64,000 nt of DNA from RBC074 sp964470555 (lineage in GTDB: Bacteria; Acidobacteriota; Blastocatellia; RBC074). Below the pieces are notes generated by a model that had not been told where the DNA came from, made no database searches, and saw only the letters and a list, made by a program, of their open reading frames with translations. Below, in pieces: positions 8,058-17,740 of this stretch. The DNA is taken from positions 1 to 64,000 of the forward strand of contig CAYYDG010000019.1 of NCBI GenBank assembly GCA_964470555.1, written 5' to 3'. How positions within the stretch are numbered: the first letter of the stretch is position 1; each line of letters opens with the position of its first letter. The position numbers were made by a program, and so were the translations under genes.

Positions 8058-9086
8058 ATGCAAACCATTCTCCAACCCGAAGAAATCAATCCGGCAATCG
8101 AACTTGCCAATCGAATCCTGACGCAGCTTGACCGCATTTTGCTGGGCAGGGCCGACCTGCATCGGTTGGTGCTGACGGGCATTTTGAGCCGCGGCCATAT
8201 TTTGCTGGAAGGGTTGCCCGGCGTAGGCAAAACCGCGCTGGTCAAAACGCTGGGCGATTTGCTGGGGCTGCAATTCAAACGCGTTCAGTTCACGCCCGAT
8301 CTGATGCCAAGCGACATTCTCGGTTCGCATATTCTGCAAGGTGATGGCGATGGGCGCCGCTCCATGGAGTTTCATGCCGGGCCGGTGTTTACCAATTTGT
8401 TGCTGGCGGATGAAATCAATCGCGCTTCGCCAAAAACGCAATCGGCCTTGCTCGAAGCCATGCAGGAACGATCGGTGACGTTGCTTGGCGTGACGCGGCA
8501 ATTGCCCGATCCGTTTTTCGTGCTTGCTTCGCAAAACCCGATTGAACTCGAAGGAACCTACCCGTTGCCCGAAGCGCAGTTGGATCGGTTTTTGTTCAAA
8601 TTGAACGTTGGCGGTTCGGACGTGGACACGCTGGATCAAATCATTTCAACACGGCGACGTGGCGAAGCGCCGCAACCAGAGTTCGTCGTGTCTGCTGACG
8701 AGCTTCGCGGATTGTTTGCGGTGATGGATCGCGTTTATTTGCCGAAACCCGTTTCGCGCTACGTTTCGCGTTTGGTGGCGGCGACGCATGCCGATTCTCC
8801 CGAAGCAACCGACGAAGTGAAAACTTATGTGTCTTACGGAGCTTCGCCGCGTGCGGCAATTGCCATGGCCGAAGCCGCGCGAGCTTTCGCTTTGCTGGCC
8901 GGGCGACCAACCGTCGGTTTTGAAGATGTGAAAGCGGTTGCCGCTCCGGCGCTGAACCATCGGCTGGTGCTGAATTACAAAGCCAAGTTCGACGGCGTAG
9001 ATGCTCACGGTTTGATTGCGCGATTGCTCAGCCAATTGGACGAAACCGGAATCAAACTTCCCCGCGATGTGGAGATCGAAAAATGA
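8058..9086 (+). CDS. MoxR-family AAA+ ATPase
   Basis: A 342-residue AAA+ ATPase of the MoxR family. Walker A is LLEGLPGVGKTALVK near residue 48, Walker B is LLLADEINRASPKTQSALLE, sensor 1 is FVLASQNPIELEGTYPLPEA, and the arginine-rich QLDRFLFKL segment follows. The C-terminal SYGASPRAAIAM is the family's lid motif. MoxR ATPases act as chaperones with DUF58 or VWA partners; the DUF58 gene here is divergent at 4836-5705. I chose the ATG at 8058 because the conserved part begins there (MQTILQPEEINPAIELANR). No ribosome site is visible because a heptamer repeat precedes it, so the coupled GTG at 7995 remains possible. It overlaps the next gene as ATGA. Confidence 0.85.
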   Translation: MQTILQPEEINPAIELANRILTQLDRILLGRADLHRLVLTGILSRGHILLEGLPGVGKTALVKTLGDLLGLQFKRVQFTPDLMPSDILGSHILQGDGDGRRSMEFHAGPVFTNLLLADEINRASPKTQSALLEAMQERSVTLLGVTRQLPDPFFVLASQNPIELEGTYPLPEAQLDRFLFKLNVGGSDVDTLDQIISTRRRGEAPQPEFVVSADELRGLFAVMDRVYLPKPVSRYVSRLVAATHADSPEATDEVKTYVSYGASPRAAIAMAEAARAFALLAGRPTVGFEDVKAVAAPALNHRLVLNYKAKFDGVDAHGLIARLLSQLDETGIKLPRDVEIEK

Positions 9087-10939
9087 ATCGAACAGCTAAT
9101 GCAATCCGAACTCTCAGCCTGGTGTTTTTGTTTGCGCTGACATTGCCGATCCTGGCGTTGGCTCAATTGCAAACTTACCTGGATGTGACTGTCGTTGTTG
9201 AATCGCTGCATACGGCCAGTGTCGGCGAAGGGTATGGAGAATTTCGCGCAACGGTCACCAATCATTCCAAAACACAGGCTCACAAAGTCACTCTGCTGTT
9301 GCCCAGTTACGGATACGACAGCGCCTGGGGAAGCGTCAGAGAAGTTCGCAAAACAGTTGAATTGGCTCCATTGTCCAGCGCGAACGTGACTTTGTTCAGC
9401 CCAGCGTTGCCGTCATACAGCAGTTTTGCAGATGTCATGATTGATGAAGTCAGGCAGTCTGAACAGGTGACGATTGGGAGTGCAAAAGTCGGAATCAGCC
9501 TGAGCCGATCCGATGTGAGCAGTCTGTTGCTCAGCCAACAAGCATACAAAAGTGGTGTGTTGAATGCCGCCAATGTTGAACAAGGGCTGAAAGACAGTTC
9601 GGGCGAATGGCGAATTGCTGTTCAATCGTATGAATTTCCTGTTTCGGAATGGAGCCAGAATTGGATGTCTTATGCTCGGTTCGGCGGAGTGTTGTTGCTG
9701 GCAGAGGAACTTGCGAGCGCGCCGGAAGCTGTTCGCACAGCATTGCTGCGATATGTCGAGCGCGGTGGTGTGTTGCTGGTCGCAGGGAATTGGCAACCGC
9801 CCGCTCAGTGGCAAGCCCGGCGCGGCAACATAGAAGATACGGCGATCAAAAAAGATGAATCCGATGAGGAAGAAGAAAACGAAGCTCAGTCTGCGCCAAC
9901 CACAAAGAACAAACCAGCTTCTGTGCTGCCGATGTATCACATTGGATTTGGCGCAGTCGTTGTGACAGGCGCAGTTCGATTGCAAGACATCTCCACCAAT
10001 CAATGGAAACAACTGCGGCACGCGATGAAGAATGCTTCGTTGGCTCAAAACAACTATTCCAGTCTGGCCACGATCAATCAGGAGTTCCCGGTCGTCGAAC
10101 AATTCGGCGTTCCCATTCGCGGATTGTTCCTGTTGATGTTGGTGTTCGTGATTGTCATTGGGCCGGTGAATTTGATCTGGCTGGCGAAAAAGAAACGCAA
10201 AATCTGGATGCTGTGGACGATTCCGGCGATTTCATTGTTGACCTGTTTGATCGTCGCGGGCTTTTCGCTCTTTGGCGAAGGCTGGAACGCAACGACGAAA
10301 ACCGAAGCGTTGACGATTCTGGATGAAACTACGCACCGAGCGACGACCATCGGCTGGGCTGGATTTTATTCGCCGATCACTCCCAGCGAAGGTTTGCACT
10401 TCAGTTACGACACAGAGCTTGCGCCGCAAGTCCCGCAGTATTGGGATTACAGGCGCTCGATGCCGGAACGCAAGATGGATTGGACGAATGACCAGCATCT
10501 GGAATCGGGCTGGATCGCTGCGCGTGTTCCTACCTTTTTCAGGTTGCGGAAAAGCGAAGCGCGGCGGGAGCGATTGAACATTCAGCAAACGGGCGATGGG
10601 GCGACGTTGGTCAACGGCTTGGGAGCCGACATTACGCAAGTTTGGTGGGCGGACGCGAATGGAAAAATTTATTCTGCCGAAAACATCGCTGCCGGAGCGC
10701 AGGCTTCGATGCGAGCGACCGATCTGAAAGCATTGGCTTTGCCTGACCGATTGCGTCAAGTCTACAACGGCGAATGGTTGAAAGAATTCAAGGCCTTTGC
10801 CGAAAAGCCTGAAGATGCGTTGATGCCGAACAGTTATCTGGCAGTGCTCAACGGCGCTCCGTTTGTCGAAGAAGGATTGAAAGACGTGAAGCTACGCGCG
10901 GCTCGCAATCTGGTTTACGGCGTCGGAGGTGAACGATGA
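9083..10939 (+). CDS. Exported/membrane protein of the MoxR-ABC operon
   Basis: A 618-residue protein with an N-terminal signal peptide (TLSLVFLFALTLPILALAQ), an extracytoplasmic beta-rich N-domain, and a segment near residues 200-245 that resembles a GATase-like or DUF4350 fold (GVLLLAEELASAPEAVR, then YVERGGVLLVAGNWQ). An acidic linker at about 258-275 follows, then two membrane helices at about 345-405 (GLFLLMLVFVIVIGPVNLIW and AISLLTCLIVAGFSLF) and a further extracytoplasmic domain. It overlaps both neighbours by 4 bases, so it should be made with the MoxR ATPase and the ABC transporter. Function unknown; a role in an envelope complex is inferred from context. Confidence 0.78.
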   Translation: MNRTANAIRTLSLVFLFALTLPILALAQLQTYLDVTVVVESLHTASVGEGYGEFRATVTNHSKTQAHKVTLLLPSYGYDSAWGSVREVRKTVELAPLSSANVTLFSPALPSYSSFADVMIDEVRQSEQVTIGSAKVGISLSRSDVSSLLLSQQAYKSGVLNAANVEQGLKDSSGEWRIAVQSYEFPVSEWSQNWMSYARFGGVLLLAEELASAPEAVRTALLRYVERGGVLLVAGNWQPPAQWQARRGNIEDTAIKKDESDEEEENEAQSAPTTKNKPASVLPMYHIGFGAVVVTGAVRLQDISTNQWKQLRHAMKNASLAQNNYSSLATINQEFPVVEQFGVPIRGLFLLMLVFVIVIGPVNLIWLAKKKRKIWMLWTIPAISLLTCLIVAGFSLFGEGWNATTKTEALTILDETTHRATTIGWAGFYSPITPSEGLHFSYDTELAPQVPQYWDYRRSMPERKMDWTNDQHLESGWIAARVPTFFRLRKSEARRERLNIQQTGDGATLVNGLGADITQVWWADANGKIYSAENIAAGAQASMRATDLKALALPDRLRQVYNGEWLKEFKAFAEKPEDALMPNSYLAVLNGAPFVEEGLKDVKLRAARNLVYGVGGER

Positions 10940-11865
10940 AAGTCGAAGTCAGCAATCTGAAAAAGTATTTCGGTTCGACGCGTGCGGTGGATGACGTGTC
11001 GTTTTCTTTCGCTTCCGGGCAGGTCGTGGGGTTTGTAGGCCCGAACGGAGCAGGCAAAACAACGACGATGCGCATTTTGGCTACTCTGGATGAGCCGACC
11101 GCCGGGCAAGCTTTCATTGATGGCGTGTCGGTGATTGAAGAACCGGAACTCGCCCGCAAACTGGTTGGCTATGTTCCCGATTCGTTACCGACTCACAGAG
11201 ACATCTCCGTTCACGAATACCTGGACTTTTTTGCGCGGGCGTATGGCTTGAAAGGCGCAAAGCGAAGGCAAACCGTTGACGGCATCGAAGAGTTCACTAA
11301 CCTGAGCGGCATTCGAGACAAGATGCTGGTCGCTTTGTCGAAAGGGATGAAACAGCGAGTCACATTGGCGCGAGCACTGCTGCACGATCCTCCTGTTTTG
11401 ATTATGGACGAACCGGCTGCGGGTCTTGACCCGCGAGCGCGCATAGAACTGCGCGAATTGCTGCGCGTGCTTTCGGGGCAGGGCAAAGCGATTCTGATTT
11501 CATCCCACATCCTGACGGAATTGGCCGAAATCTGTCACGGCGCAGTCATCATCGAACACGGAAAAATTTTGATGGCGGGCGGCATCGCTGATTTGCTCAG
11601 CGACAGCGTGCCGCGCCGAACGGTTTTGATTCGAGTGTTGAGCCGACAGGAAGAACTTCATCGAGAGTTGTTGCAGATGCACGGCATCGAAACGGCTCGT
11701 TTCAATGGCGAAGAAATTGCCGCCGAAGTCAGCGGAACCGATGAAGCCTGCGCCGAATTGCTTGCCGTTTTGATCGCCCGCGGCTATCGCGTCGTCGAAT
11801 TCAAACAGCAGCGCGCCAATCTGGAAGAAATCTTCATGAACGTCACCAAAGGAGTTGTGCAATGA
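10936..11865 (+). CDS. ABC transporter ATP-binding protein (ABC-2 type)
   Basis: A 309-residue ATPase of the CcmA/GldA-like ABC-2 exporter group. Walker A is GFVGPNGAGKTTTMRIL (about residues 33-49), the signature motif is LSKGMKQRVTLARAL, Walker B with D-loop is VLIMDEPAAGLDPRARIEL, and the switch His lies in ILISSHILTELAEIC. The C-terminal third (about 220-309) is the extra domain found in this group. It overlaps the permease gene by 4 bases and the upstream membrane protein by 4, so the transporter is one unit with the MoxR operon. The substrate is unknown. Confidence 0.93.
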   Translation: MKVEVSNLKKYFGSTRAVDDVSFSFASGQVVGFVGPNGAGKTTTMRILATLDEPTAGQAFIDGVSVIEEPELARKLVGYVPDSLPTHRDISVHEYLDFFARAYGLKGAKRRQTVDGIEEFTNLSGIRDKMLVALSKGMKQRVTLARALLHDPPVLIMDEPAAGLDPRARIELRELLRVLSGQGKAILISSHILTELAEICHGAVIIEHGKILMAGGIADLLSDSVPRRTVLIRVLSRQEELHRELLQMHGIETARFNGEEIAAEVSGTDEACAELLAVLIARGYRVVEFKQQRANLEEIFMNVTKGVVQ

Positions 11866-13397
11866 CCGCCGAAGCCGAACTCAGCAACTCAACTCAAACG
11901 AAGCTAAAATTTGCCGAACGTTTTGACGATTGGCTCAACCCGATTGTCGTCAAGGAACTGCGACAGGCTGTGCAAAGCCGCTTTGTGATTACAGCTTTGT
12001 TGGTCCTGCTGGCGATTCAAATCATCGCCGTCGCCATTTATCTGATGACAACCGCCGACATCAGTTTCAGCTACGACGCCGGAAGAACAGTTTTTATGAT
12101 TCTGTTCGGCATTATGTTGGCGGTGAGCATGTTGTTCGTTCCGCTTTACAGTGGCGTGCGATTGGCGGCGGAACGCTCAGAAACCAATCTGGATCTGCTG
12201 TTCATCACGACGATCAAACCGCGCAGCATCATCTTCGGAAAGATGCTGGCGGCTGTGGTGTTGACCGTCATGATCTTCAGCGCCTGTTTGCCGTTTTTGA
12301 CCTTCACCTATTTTCTTCGGGGAGTTGATCTGCCTTCGATGGCGGTCGTGCTGGCGATTGGGTTCGTCTCAGTCACGCTGAGCGCGCAAACCATGGTCTT
12401 TCTGGCCTGCTTGCCGGTGGGACGAGCCTTCAAATTCATGCTGGGAGTCTTTGGGTTTATTTTGATGGTGATTGGTTATGTCAGCACGATGGCTACGGCG
12501 GGCGGAATGTTGTGGGAAGGAGTCGGCAGCAAAATCGGCAGCATGGATTTCTGGCAATGGGTCGGCATCATTGCCTTGAATTATGGATTTCAGATTGGGT
12601 TGTTGCTGGCGCTGTCAATTGCGCTGATCAAACCGATTTCTGCCAATCGCGCGTTGCCGGTCAGATTGTATTTGACCATCGTTTGGATCTTTGGCGGAAT
12701 CGCGGCTTTGCTGGGAAGCTGGGTAGAAGCCACTCACGATCCTGTGGTTTACTGGCAAGCGTCTTTCAACATCGTGTTCGCATTTTCGATTTTCACTGCC
12801 ATCAGCGAACGCGACTGGCCTGGAGCAAGTGTCTTGCGCACATTGCCGGAATCTTCGGGAAAACGATTGCTGCGATTTTTCTTCAGCAGCGGATCAGCGA
12901 ACGGATTGGCCTGGACGGTTTCGATGATCGTTGCGACTTATGGCGTGTGCTGGATTTGGTGGAGGCTGTTTCCTAACGTCGGCAGTTTGGCAGAATTGGT
13001 CGGGTCAACACGCTGGTTGACTGTGATGAATTTGTACCTGTTCTGTTACGCACTGACTGCCGCCTTTCTCAGACGGCATTGGTTGACGCGAATCGGTACG
13101 AAATGGACTTGGGTGATTTGTCTGATGCTGGTTGCCATTGGCAGCATCGTTCCATTTTTGATCGGCTTGCTGGTTTACCTGAACGATTCTGATTGGTGGC
13201 GCGAAGATTATGGCATTTGGATGGTAGGCAATCCCTTTGTGTGGGATGTTGCCGCACATCGCAGCTTATATCTGAGCGTTGGATCGTTTTGGGCTGTGTT
13301 GGCTATTGCTTTCAACCTGCAATGGTTTCTCGAACGAATCAGAGGATTCCACGCGCAGTCATTGTCAGATAAAAATCAGTCCGAAAGGCTCGAATAA
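11862..13397 (+). CDS. ABC-2 type transporter permease
   Basis: A 511-residue polytopic membrane protein and the permease partner of the ATPase encoded just upstream (4-base overlap). The N-terminus carries the short amphipathic segment NPIVVKELRQAVQSRF typical of ABC-2 permeases, followed by about eleven hydrophobic helices, for example FVITALLVLLAIQIIAVAIY and TMVFLACLPVGRAFKFML. It is longer than classic ABC-2 permeases, as is common for the versions in this operon type. It is the last gene of the operon. The exported substrate cannot be told from sequence. Confidence 0.88.
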   Translation: MTAEAELSNSTQTKLKFAERFDDWLNPIVVKELRQAVQSRFVITALLVLLAIQIIAVAIYLMTTADISFSYDAGRTVFMILFGIMLAVSMLFVPLYSGVRLAAERSETNLDLLFITTIKPRSIIFGKMLAAVVLTVMIFSACLPFLTFTYFLRGVDLPSMAVVLAIGFVSVTLSAQTMVFLACLPVGRAFKFMLGVFGFILMVIGYVSTMATAGGMLWEGVGSKIGSMDFWQWVGIIALNYGFQIGLLLALSIALIKPISANRALPVRLYLTIVWIFGGIAALLGSWVEATHDPVVYWQASFNIVFAFSIFTAISERDWPGASVLRTLPESSGKRLLRFFFSSGSANGLAWTVSMIVATYGVCWIWWRLFPNVGSLAELVGSTRWLTVMNLYLFCYALTAAFLRRHWLTRIGTKWTWVICLMLVAIGSIVPFLIGLLVYLNDSDWWREDYGIWMVGNPFVWDVAAHRSLYLSVGSFWAVLAIAFNLQWFLERIRGFHAQSLSDKNQSERLE

Positions 13398-13515
13398 ATT
13401 TGTTGACCGAAAAACTTCCGAGAGCCTAGAATCTCCAACGTTCAAGTTCAAAATTTCTCCGACCCCAATTCTTTTCAACAATTCGGCCACCCCTATCAAG
13501 CATTCGGTAATCGCT

Positions 13516-16500
13516 ATGCAAATGAATCTTTTTGTCTCCAGCTTTTCCCTCAAGACGTTTGTCTTTCTGGCCACTTTGGCCGTTGCACTGTTGACTGGCG
13601 GGCAATCCAACAGCCAGCCGCAATTATCCCAGCCTGTTATGTTGCCAGGGGACGCGACCGTTGGCGACGCCGCAGGCGGGCAAGGCTCGCAGCGGATTTC
13701 CAAAGGGGCAAATGGATATTTAGTTGTTTGGCAGGATGCCCGTGCTGATCTTAGAGGATCATATTATATTGAATATGATCTTTGGCCTTATTCAGAGCTT
13801 TTGGCTGCGAGGATGGATGTAAATGGCAATTTAATTGACTATACGCCTATCTCAATTACCCGTAATCGGACTTTCTACTTTAAGCCGGATGTCGTTTGGA
13901 ACGGGCGCTACTGGTTGATTACGTGGCAAGAAAGAGTGTTTGATCAAAGCAATTGTCCATGGTGTTTTGCCATAAAGGGAGTGCGTGTTTCTGCTGAAGG
14001 GATTGTTGTTGACTCTGTACCGATACAAATTGGCCGGCCTTATGAAGATTTTTCAGTGACTGATTTGGAGTCTGATGGATCCAATTGGGTCGTGGCAAAA
14101 CTGCCGCCAAATAGTTTGGATGGAGGCGTTGTCCAGGCGATTCGTATAAGCTCAGATGGTCAAGTACTCGATTTCCAGGAGAGAAGTGTTGCTCAAGTGC
14201 CAAATAATTTGAGAGCAGTTGGATTGGATATGGCTTTTGCGGGTGACGAGTATTTGGTTATTTGGGGGGAAGGACGTCGTACGCCGCTTAGTGGAGTCAG
14301 CGCTCACACATTGCAGGCACAGCGAATATCTTTATCACTTGAACCCATTGGAGAGCAGTTCAGCATTGGTCAATCAAAACAGGCGGAAAATTTGGTAGTA
14401 AAACCACGTGTTGCCTCAGATGGAACAGACTTTTTAGTGGTTTGGCTAAATGAAATGAGAGTTGTTTCTCACAATGGTCAATTCATTTCCGAGCCAGTTT
14501 CTAATTGGGGATGGCCTAGTCCGCATGAGCTTTGTTGGGATGGAATGGAATATGTTGCTGCTGCACAAGCTAACACATCTGACAATTTAGAATTATTTTG
14601 TTACAGATTTAGTCGCACAGGAACATTACTCAGCATTTCAAATGGCATCAACCTCGCCAGAAATTATTTTCCTGAGACTTCAATAACGCCACGCTTCGGT
14701 GGTGGAGGGCAGCTTGTTTGGAATGTCCTAAAACCTACACCGCGAATTGATGACCCTGCACTTTCAATTTCCCTTGAGTCGGAGATGAAGACTGTTGGTG
14801 TGCGGTCAGATGGAACGGTTAGCGGGGAATTTACCATACCCAAAAGCGCTCCGCGCCAAAGTGAACCAAGCGTGAGTGCCGGCGCTCATGGTTTTGTAGT
14901 TGTTTACCGAAGTCAGGTTCTCGGTAATTCAAAAATTCTTTTACAGCGACTTGATGAAAATGGAGTGGCGCTTGACCTTGAGCCGATTGTTTTAGCTAGT
15001 GGCCATCCAAGGTTGAAAAATCCAAAAGTTGCTTGGAATGGAGAAACTTTTTTGGTTGTTTGGGAAAAATCCCAAACCCCTTCAGGTGTTCCAGGGTACG
15101 CTCTTGTCTATGGCCGTAGGCTGAGTTCAATTGGATTACCGTTTGGAGATGAGTTTGTTGTTTCACAAGGCGTAAACCCTAACGTTGCAGCTTTGAATGA
15201 TCAATTTTTAGTTGTTGCCAGCCAGACCGAGACTGCCAGTGCTGTTAGAGTAGGAGCAGATGGAAGATTGTCAGGCTCAACTACGCTTCAAATTCAGGCA
15301 TACCCAAATGTCATTGCGCTAAGGGATAACTGGCTGGTTGCCTGGACTAATGAAGAGGCGTCTTCTGTGAAGCCGATATCCCCGCCATGCGCTCAGGGCG
15401 TTTTCATTTCAGCAAACGGCGCTTCAACAAGCCTATTTAGCATTTCCGATTTTCTACCTGTTGCTGGTTGTCATGGGCTACAACTTGCGAATAATGGGAA
15501 CGAAGTACTCGCCGTTTATGGCTCCAAAACTTTAACTGCTGACCCAGACAACCTTGGCGGGATATTTGGGCGCAGAGTAAAAGCTGATGGCTCTTTTGCT
15601 GGCCCCAGTTTTTCCCTTTCTTTGCAAGGCTTTTGGCCAGTTATTGTCGGAGAAGGAAGTTTTCTGGCTGCCTGGGTTGATCCTAAAAAAGAAGCTTTTT
15701 GGCCCACAAGGCGTGGAGATATTTATGGCACGCGAATAGGAGTTAACGGAGAGGTTCAGGATCCTCAAGGTTTTGCCATTGCTGATACTCCTCTTTCTGA
15801 AAATCATCCTACGATTGCTTCGCGCAATGGAGTCGCTGTTTTGGCTTACTCCGGTTATGTGCCGCAAGCGCCTTACAGCACTATGCGTATTCATTTGCGA
15901 GTGATTCGTGGAGCTTTGACCAGTCTGCCTGTCATTCCAACCAATTTGGCTGTGGTTGACGCTGACTGGAATCAAGTCGTTCTGACTTGGCAGGATGCTG
16001 CAAGCAACGAGACCGGCTTCAAAGTTGAGCGATGCACAGGGCAGAACTGTTCAAACTTCGTTGAAATCGCATCTCTTCCGGCTGATGCAACAAATTATGC
16101 TGATCGTTCCTTATCTCCAAATACCTTGTTCAGATACAGAGTCAGAGCGTTCAATGCTGACGGGGTGTCCGGTTATTCAAACATTGCACAGGCACAAACT
16201 CTCGAAGCTCCGAGCTTTTCTATCACCGGTCGTTTGACCGACCGCGACGGCAGAGGACTTGAAGGGTACAGCGTCATTTTAACCGGTTCGCAGGGAGGCT
16301 TTGCCCGAACAGATCGAAGTGGGTATTACCGGTTGAGCAGCATACCAGGCGGGGGCAATTATCGTGTAACCGTGCAATCACCTGGACCGCGCATTGGTTT
16401 TACGACTTATTATCCCAATCCGGGCTGGGTTGAATTCAACTACTTGGCAGCGAATCATTCGGCCAATTTTGTTTACAACCTGACTTCGCCCTGGGTTCCG

Positions 16501-16983
16501 CCCGGAGCCACACCGACGCCGACTCCGACACCCACGCCGACTCCAACACCGACTCCGCCAGTGGGTAATGACGGAACAATTCTGAATCCAAATTTCGATC
16601 AGGCTGGTGCGAATTGGACGACAATGGGAGCAGTCAGCTTTGCCAATGGAGTTGCGCGATTGACCCCGACTTCGACCTACTCTCCGGCTTCGATTCTGCA
16701 ATGGGTGCGATTGACGCCCGGAGCGACGTTTGAAGTTTCAGCCGACATCACTGCTACTTCGACTACACGGTTGACCTTAGGCGTCAGGTTCGATGAAGGC
16801 GGAAACGTCGTTTCAGGGCCATCCGTTCCATTTACCAACATCACACGGTCAACCACTGTCCGATTCCAGTTTGTCGTTCCCGGCGCAGCCAGTCAGGTGG
16901 GCTTTTTCGCTCAGGCGAACGGTTCAGTGGCAAGCGGCAGTCTGGCCACTGTGGATAATTTTAGATTGGTGCGGATAAATTGA
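13516..16983 (+). CDS. Large secreted propeller-like protein with FN3, CarboxypepD-reg and C-terminal jelly roll
   Basis: A 1155-residue exported protein. The start at 13516 gives a signal peptide (FVFLATLAVALLTGGQSNS); the frame is open further upstream but overlaps the permease gene. Residues about 50-790 hold about a dozen repeats with a core such as GANGYLVVWQD, AGDEYLVIWGE, DGTDFLVVWLN and NGETFLVVWEK, probably propeller blades. A fibronectin type III domain follows at about 805-895, a carboxypeptidase-regulatory-like beta domain at about 900-985, a Pro-Thr repeat linker at about 995-1015, and a CBM-like jelly roll at the end. The repeat region is more AT-rich than its neighbours, which could mean transfer. 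It is probably a cell-surface binding protein. Confidence 0.82.
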   Translation: MQMNLFVSSFSLKTFVFLATLAVALLTGGQSNSQPQLSQPVMLPGDATVGDAAGGQGSQRISKGANGYLVVWQDARADLRGSYYIEYDLWPYSELLAARMDVNGNLIDYTPISITRNRTFYFKPDVVWNGRYWLITWQERVFDQSNCPWCFAIKGVRVSAEGIVVDSVPIQIGRPYEDFSVTDLESDGSNWVVAKLPPNSLDGGVVQAIRISSDGQVLDFQERSVAQVPNNLRAVGLDMAFAGDEYLVIWGEGRRTPLSGVSAHTLQAQRISLSLEPIGEQFSIGQSKQAENLVVKPRVASDGTDFLVVWLNEMRVVSHNGQFISEPVSNWGWPSPHELCWDGMEYVAAAQANTSDNLELFCYRFSRTGTLLSISNGINLARNYFPETSITPRFGGGGQLVWNVLKPTPRIDDPALSISLESEMKTVGVRSDGTVSGEFTIPKSAPRQSEPSVSAGAHGFVVVYRSQVLGNSKILLQRLDENGVALDLEPIVLASGHPRLKNPKVAWNGETFLVVWEKSQTPSGVPGYALVYGRRLSSIGLPFGDEFVVSQGVNPNVAALNDQFLVVASQTETASAVRVGADGRLSGSTTLQIQAYPNVIALRDNWLVAWTNEEASSVKPISPPCAQGVFISANGASTSLFSISDFLPVAGCHGLQLANNGNEVLAVYGSKTLTADPDNLGGIFGRRVKADGSFAGPSFSLSLQGFWPVIVGEGSFLAAWVDPKKEAFWPTRRGDIYGTRIGVNGEVQDPQGFAIADTPLSENHPTIASRNGVAVLAYSGYVPQAPYSTMRIHLRVIRGALTSLPVIPTNLAVVDADWNQVVLTWQDAASNETGFKVERCTGQNCSNFVEIASLPADATNYADRSLSPNTLFRYRVRAFNADGVSGYSNIAQAQTLEAPSFSITGRLTDRDGRGLEGYSVILTGSQGGFARTDRSGYYRLSSIPGGGNYRVTVQSPGPRIGFTTYYPNPGWVEFNYLAANHSANFVYNLTSPWVPPGATPTPTPTPTPTPTPTPPVGNDGTILNPNFDQAGANWTTMGAVSFANGVARLTPTSTYSPASILQWVRLTPGATFEVSADITATSTTRLTLGVRFDEGGNVVSGPSVPFTNITRSTTVRFQFVVPGAASQVGFFAQANGSVASGSLATVDNFRLVRIN

Positions 16984-16994
16984 GTCGTGCGCGG

Positions 16995-17693
16995 TTACTT
17001 CTCTTTGCTGATTCGTTGGAGCAAGCGCTCGGCATGGTTGCGTGTAATGAGCGGGACGCCTTCATCCAGTTTCAGGTCTTTCAGCAACGGGACAAAACGG
17101 TTGGGATCGGCGATTCGTTTTGAGCGCAGTTCATCATCCAGCATTCGCATTTGAGCCGGAGTAGAAAGCGGATCGGTCGCGCGGACGGTTTCAAGTTCAA
17201 AAAAGCGTGTTTCCTGTGTGACGATATTTTGAAAAATCTCGCGCAACTGATTGATCGCCGGATTATCGGAGTAATTGAACTTGACGCTTCGTTCCTTGCC
17301 GCTTTGTATTTGCGAAATGGTGACGGTTCCCAGATGGGAAAAATCCTTTTTGTGCTGGTAATTTTCCTGGCTGGAAAGAAAATTCAACTGGCTGAAGAGA
17401 GATTGAATTTGGAAGAGAACAGACGAAGAGACCGTCAACTCGTTGACAATTTCTTCGGTTTCTTTCTTTTTGAAACGGAAATGCCCATGGCCATTGCCGT
17501 CGAATTCCAATTCTTGCAGCGGAACCACGAAGCGTTCGTTTTCGAATTTGTATTGGTAGATAACGGCTGCCGATGGATCGCCATTCGCAAGTCTGCTGGC
17601 CTGGTCGGATTTGACGACCACTTGCGAAGCGGCTGCGACTGTAAACGCAAAAAAGAAAAAAGTCAGAAAAAATGCCGAAAACGATTTACGCAT
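16995..17693 (-). CDS. Exported hypothetical protein, 232 residues
   Basis: I do not recognise a family. A clear signal peptide (FFLTFFFFAFTVAAASQ) is followed by a soluble domain of about 200 residues with a mix of strands (VIYQYKFENERFVVPL) and charged helices (RMLDDELRSKRIADPNRF). No cysteines or metal motifs are evident after the signal. It lies 47 bases downstream of the M1-like gene on the same strand and may share its transcript, although a hairpin lies between the two. It converges with the large secreted protein, with only 11 bases between the stops. Confidence 0.65.
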   Translation of the reverse strand: MRKSFSAFFLTFFFFAFTVAAASQVVVKSDQASRLANGDPSAAVIYQYKFENERFVVPLQELEFDGNGHGHFRFKKKETEEIVNELTVSSSVLFQIQSLFSQLNFLSSQENYQHKKDFSHLGTVTISQIQSGKERSVKFNYSDNPAINQLREIFQNIVTQETRFFELETVRATDPLSTPAQMRMLDDELRSKRIADPNRFVPLLKDLKLDEGVPLITRNHAERLLQRISKEK

Positions 17694-17705
17694 AAGCGGT
17701 GAGGT

Positions 17706-17730
17706 GAAGCCAGCGTCAATCGCTGGCTTC
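17706..17730. repeat. Perfect 10-bp hairpin between two exported-protein genes
   Basis: Arms GAAGCCAGCG and CGCTGGCTTC enclose a 5-base loop. It lies between the M1-like gene and the 232-residue gene, both on the minus strand. There is no T-run on the minus-strand side, so a REP-like or mRNA-processing hairpin is more likely than an intrinsic terminator. Confidence 0.6.
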
Positions 17731-17740
17731 CATGTGTTGT

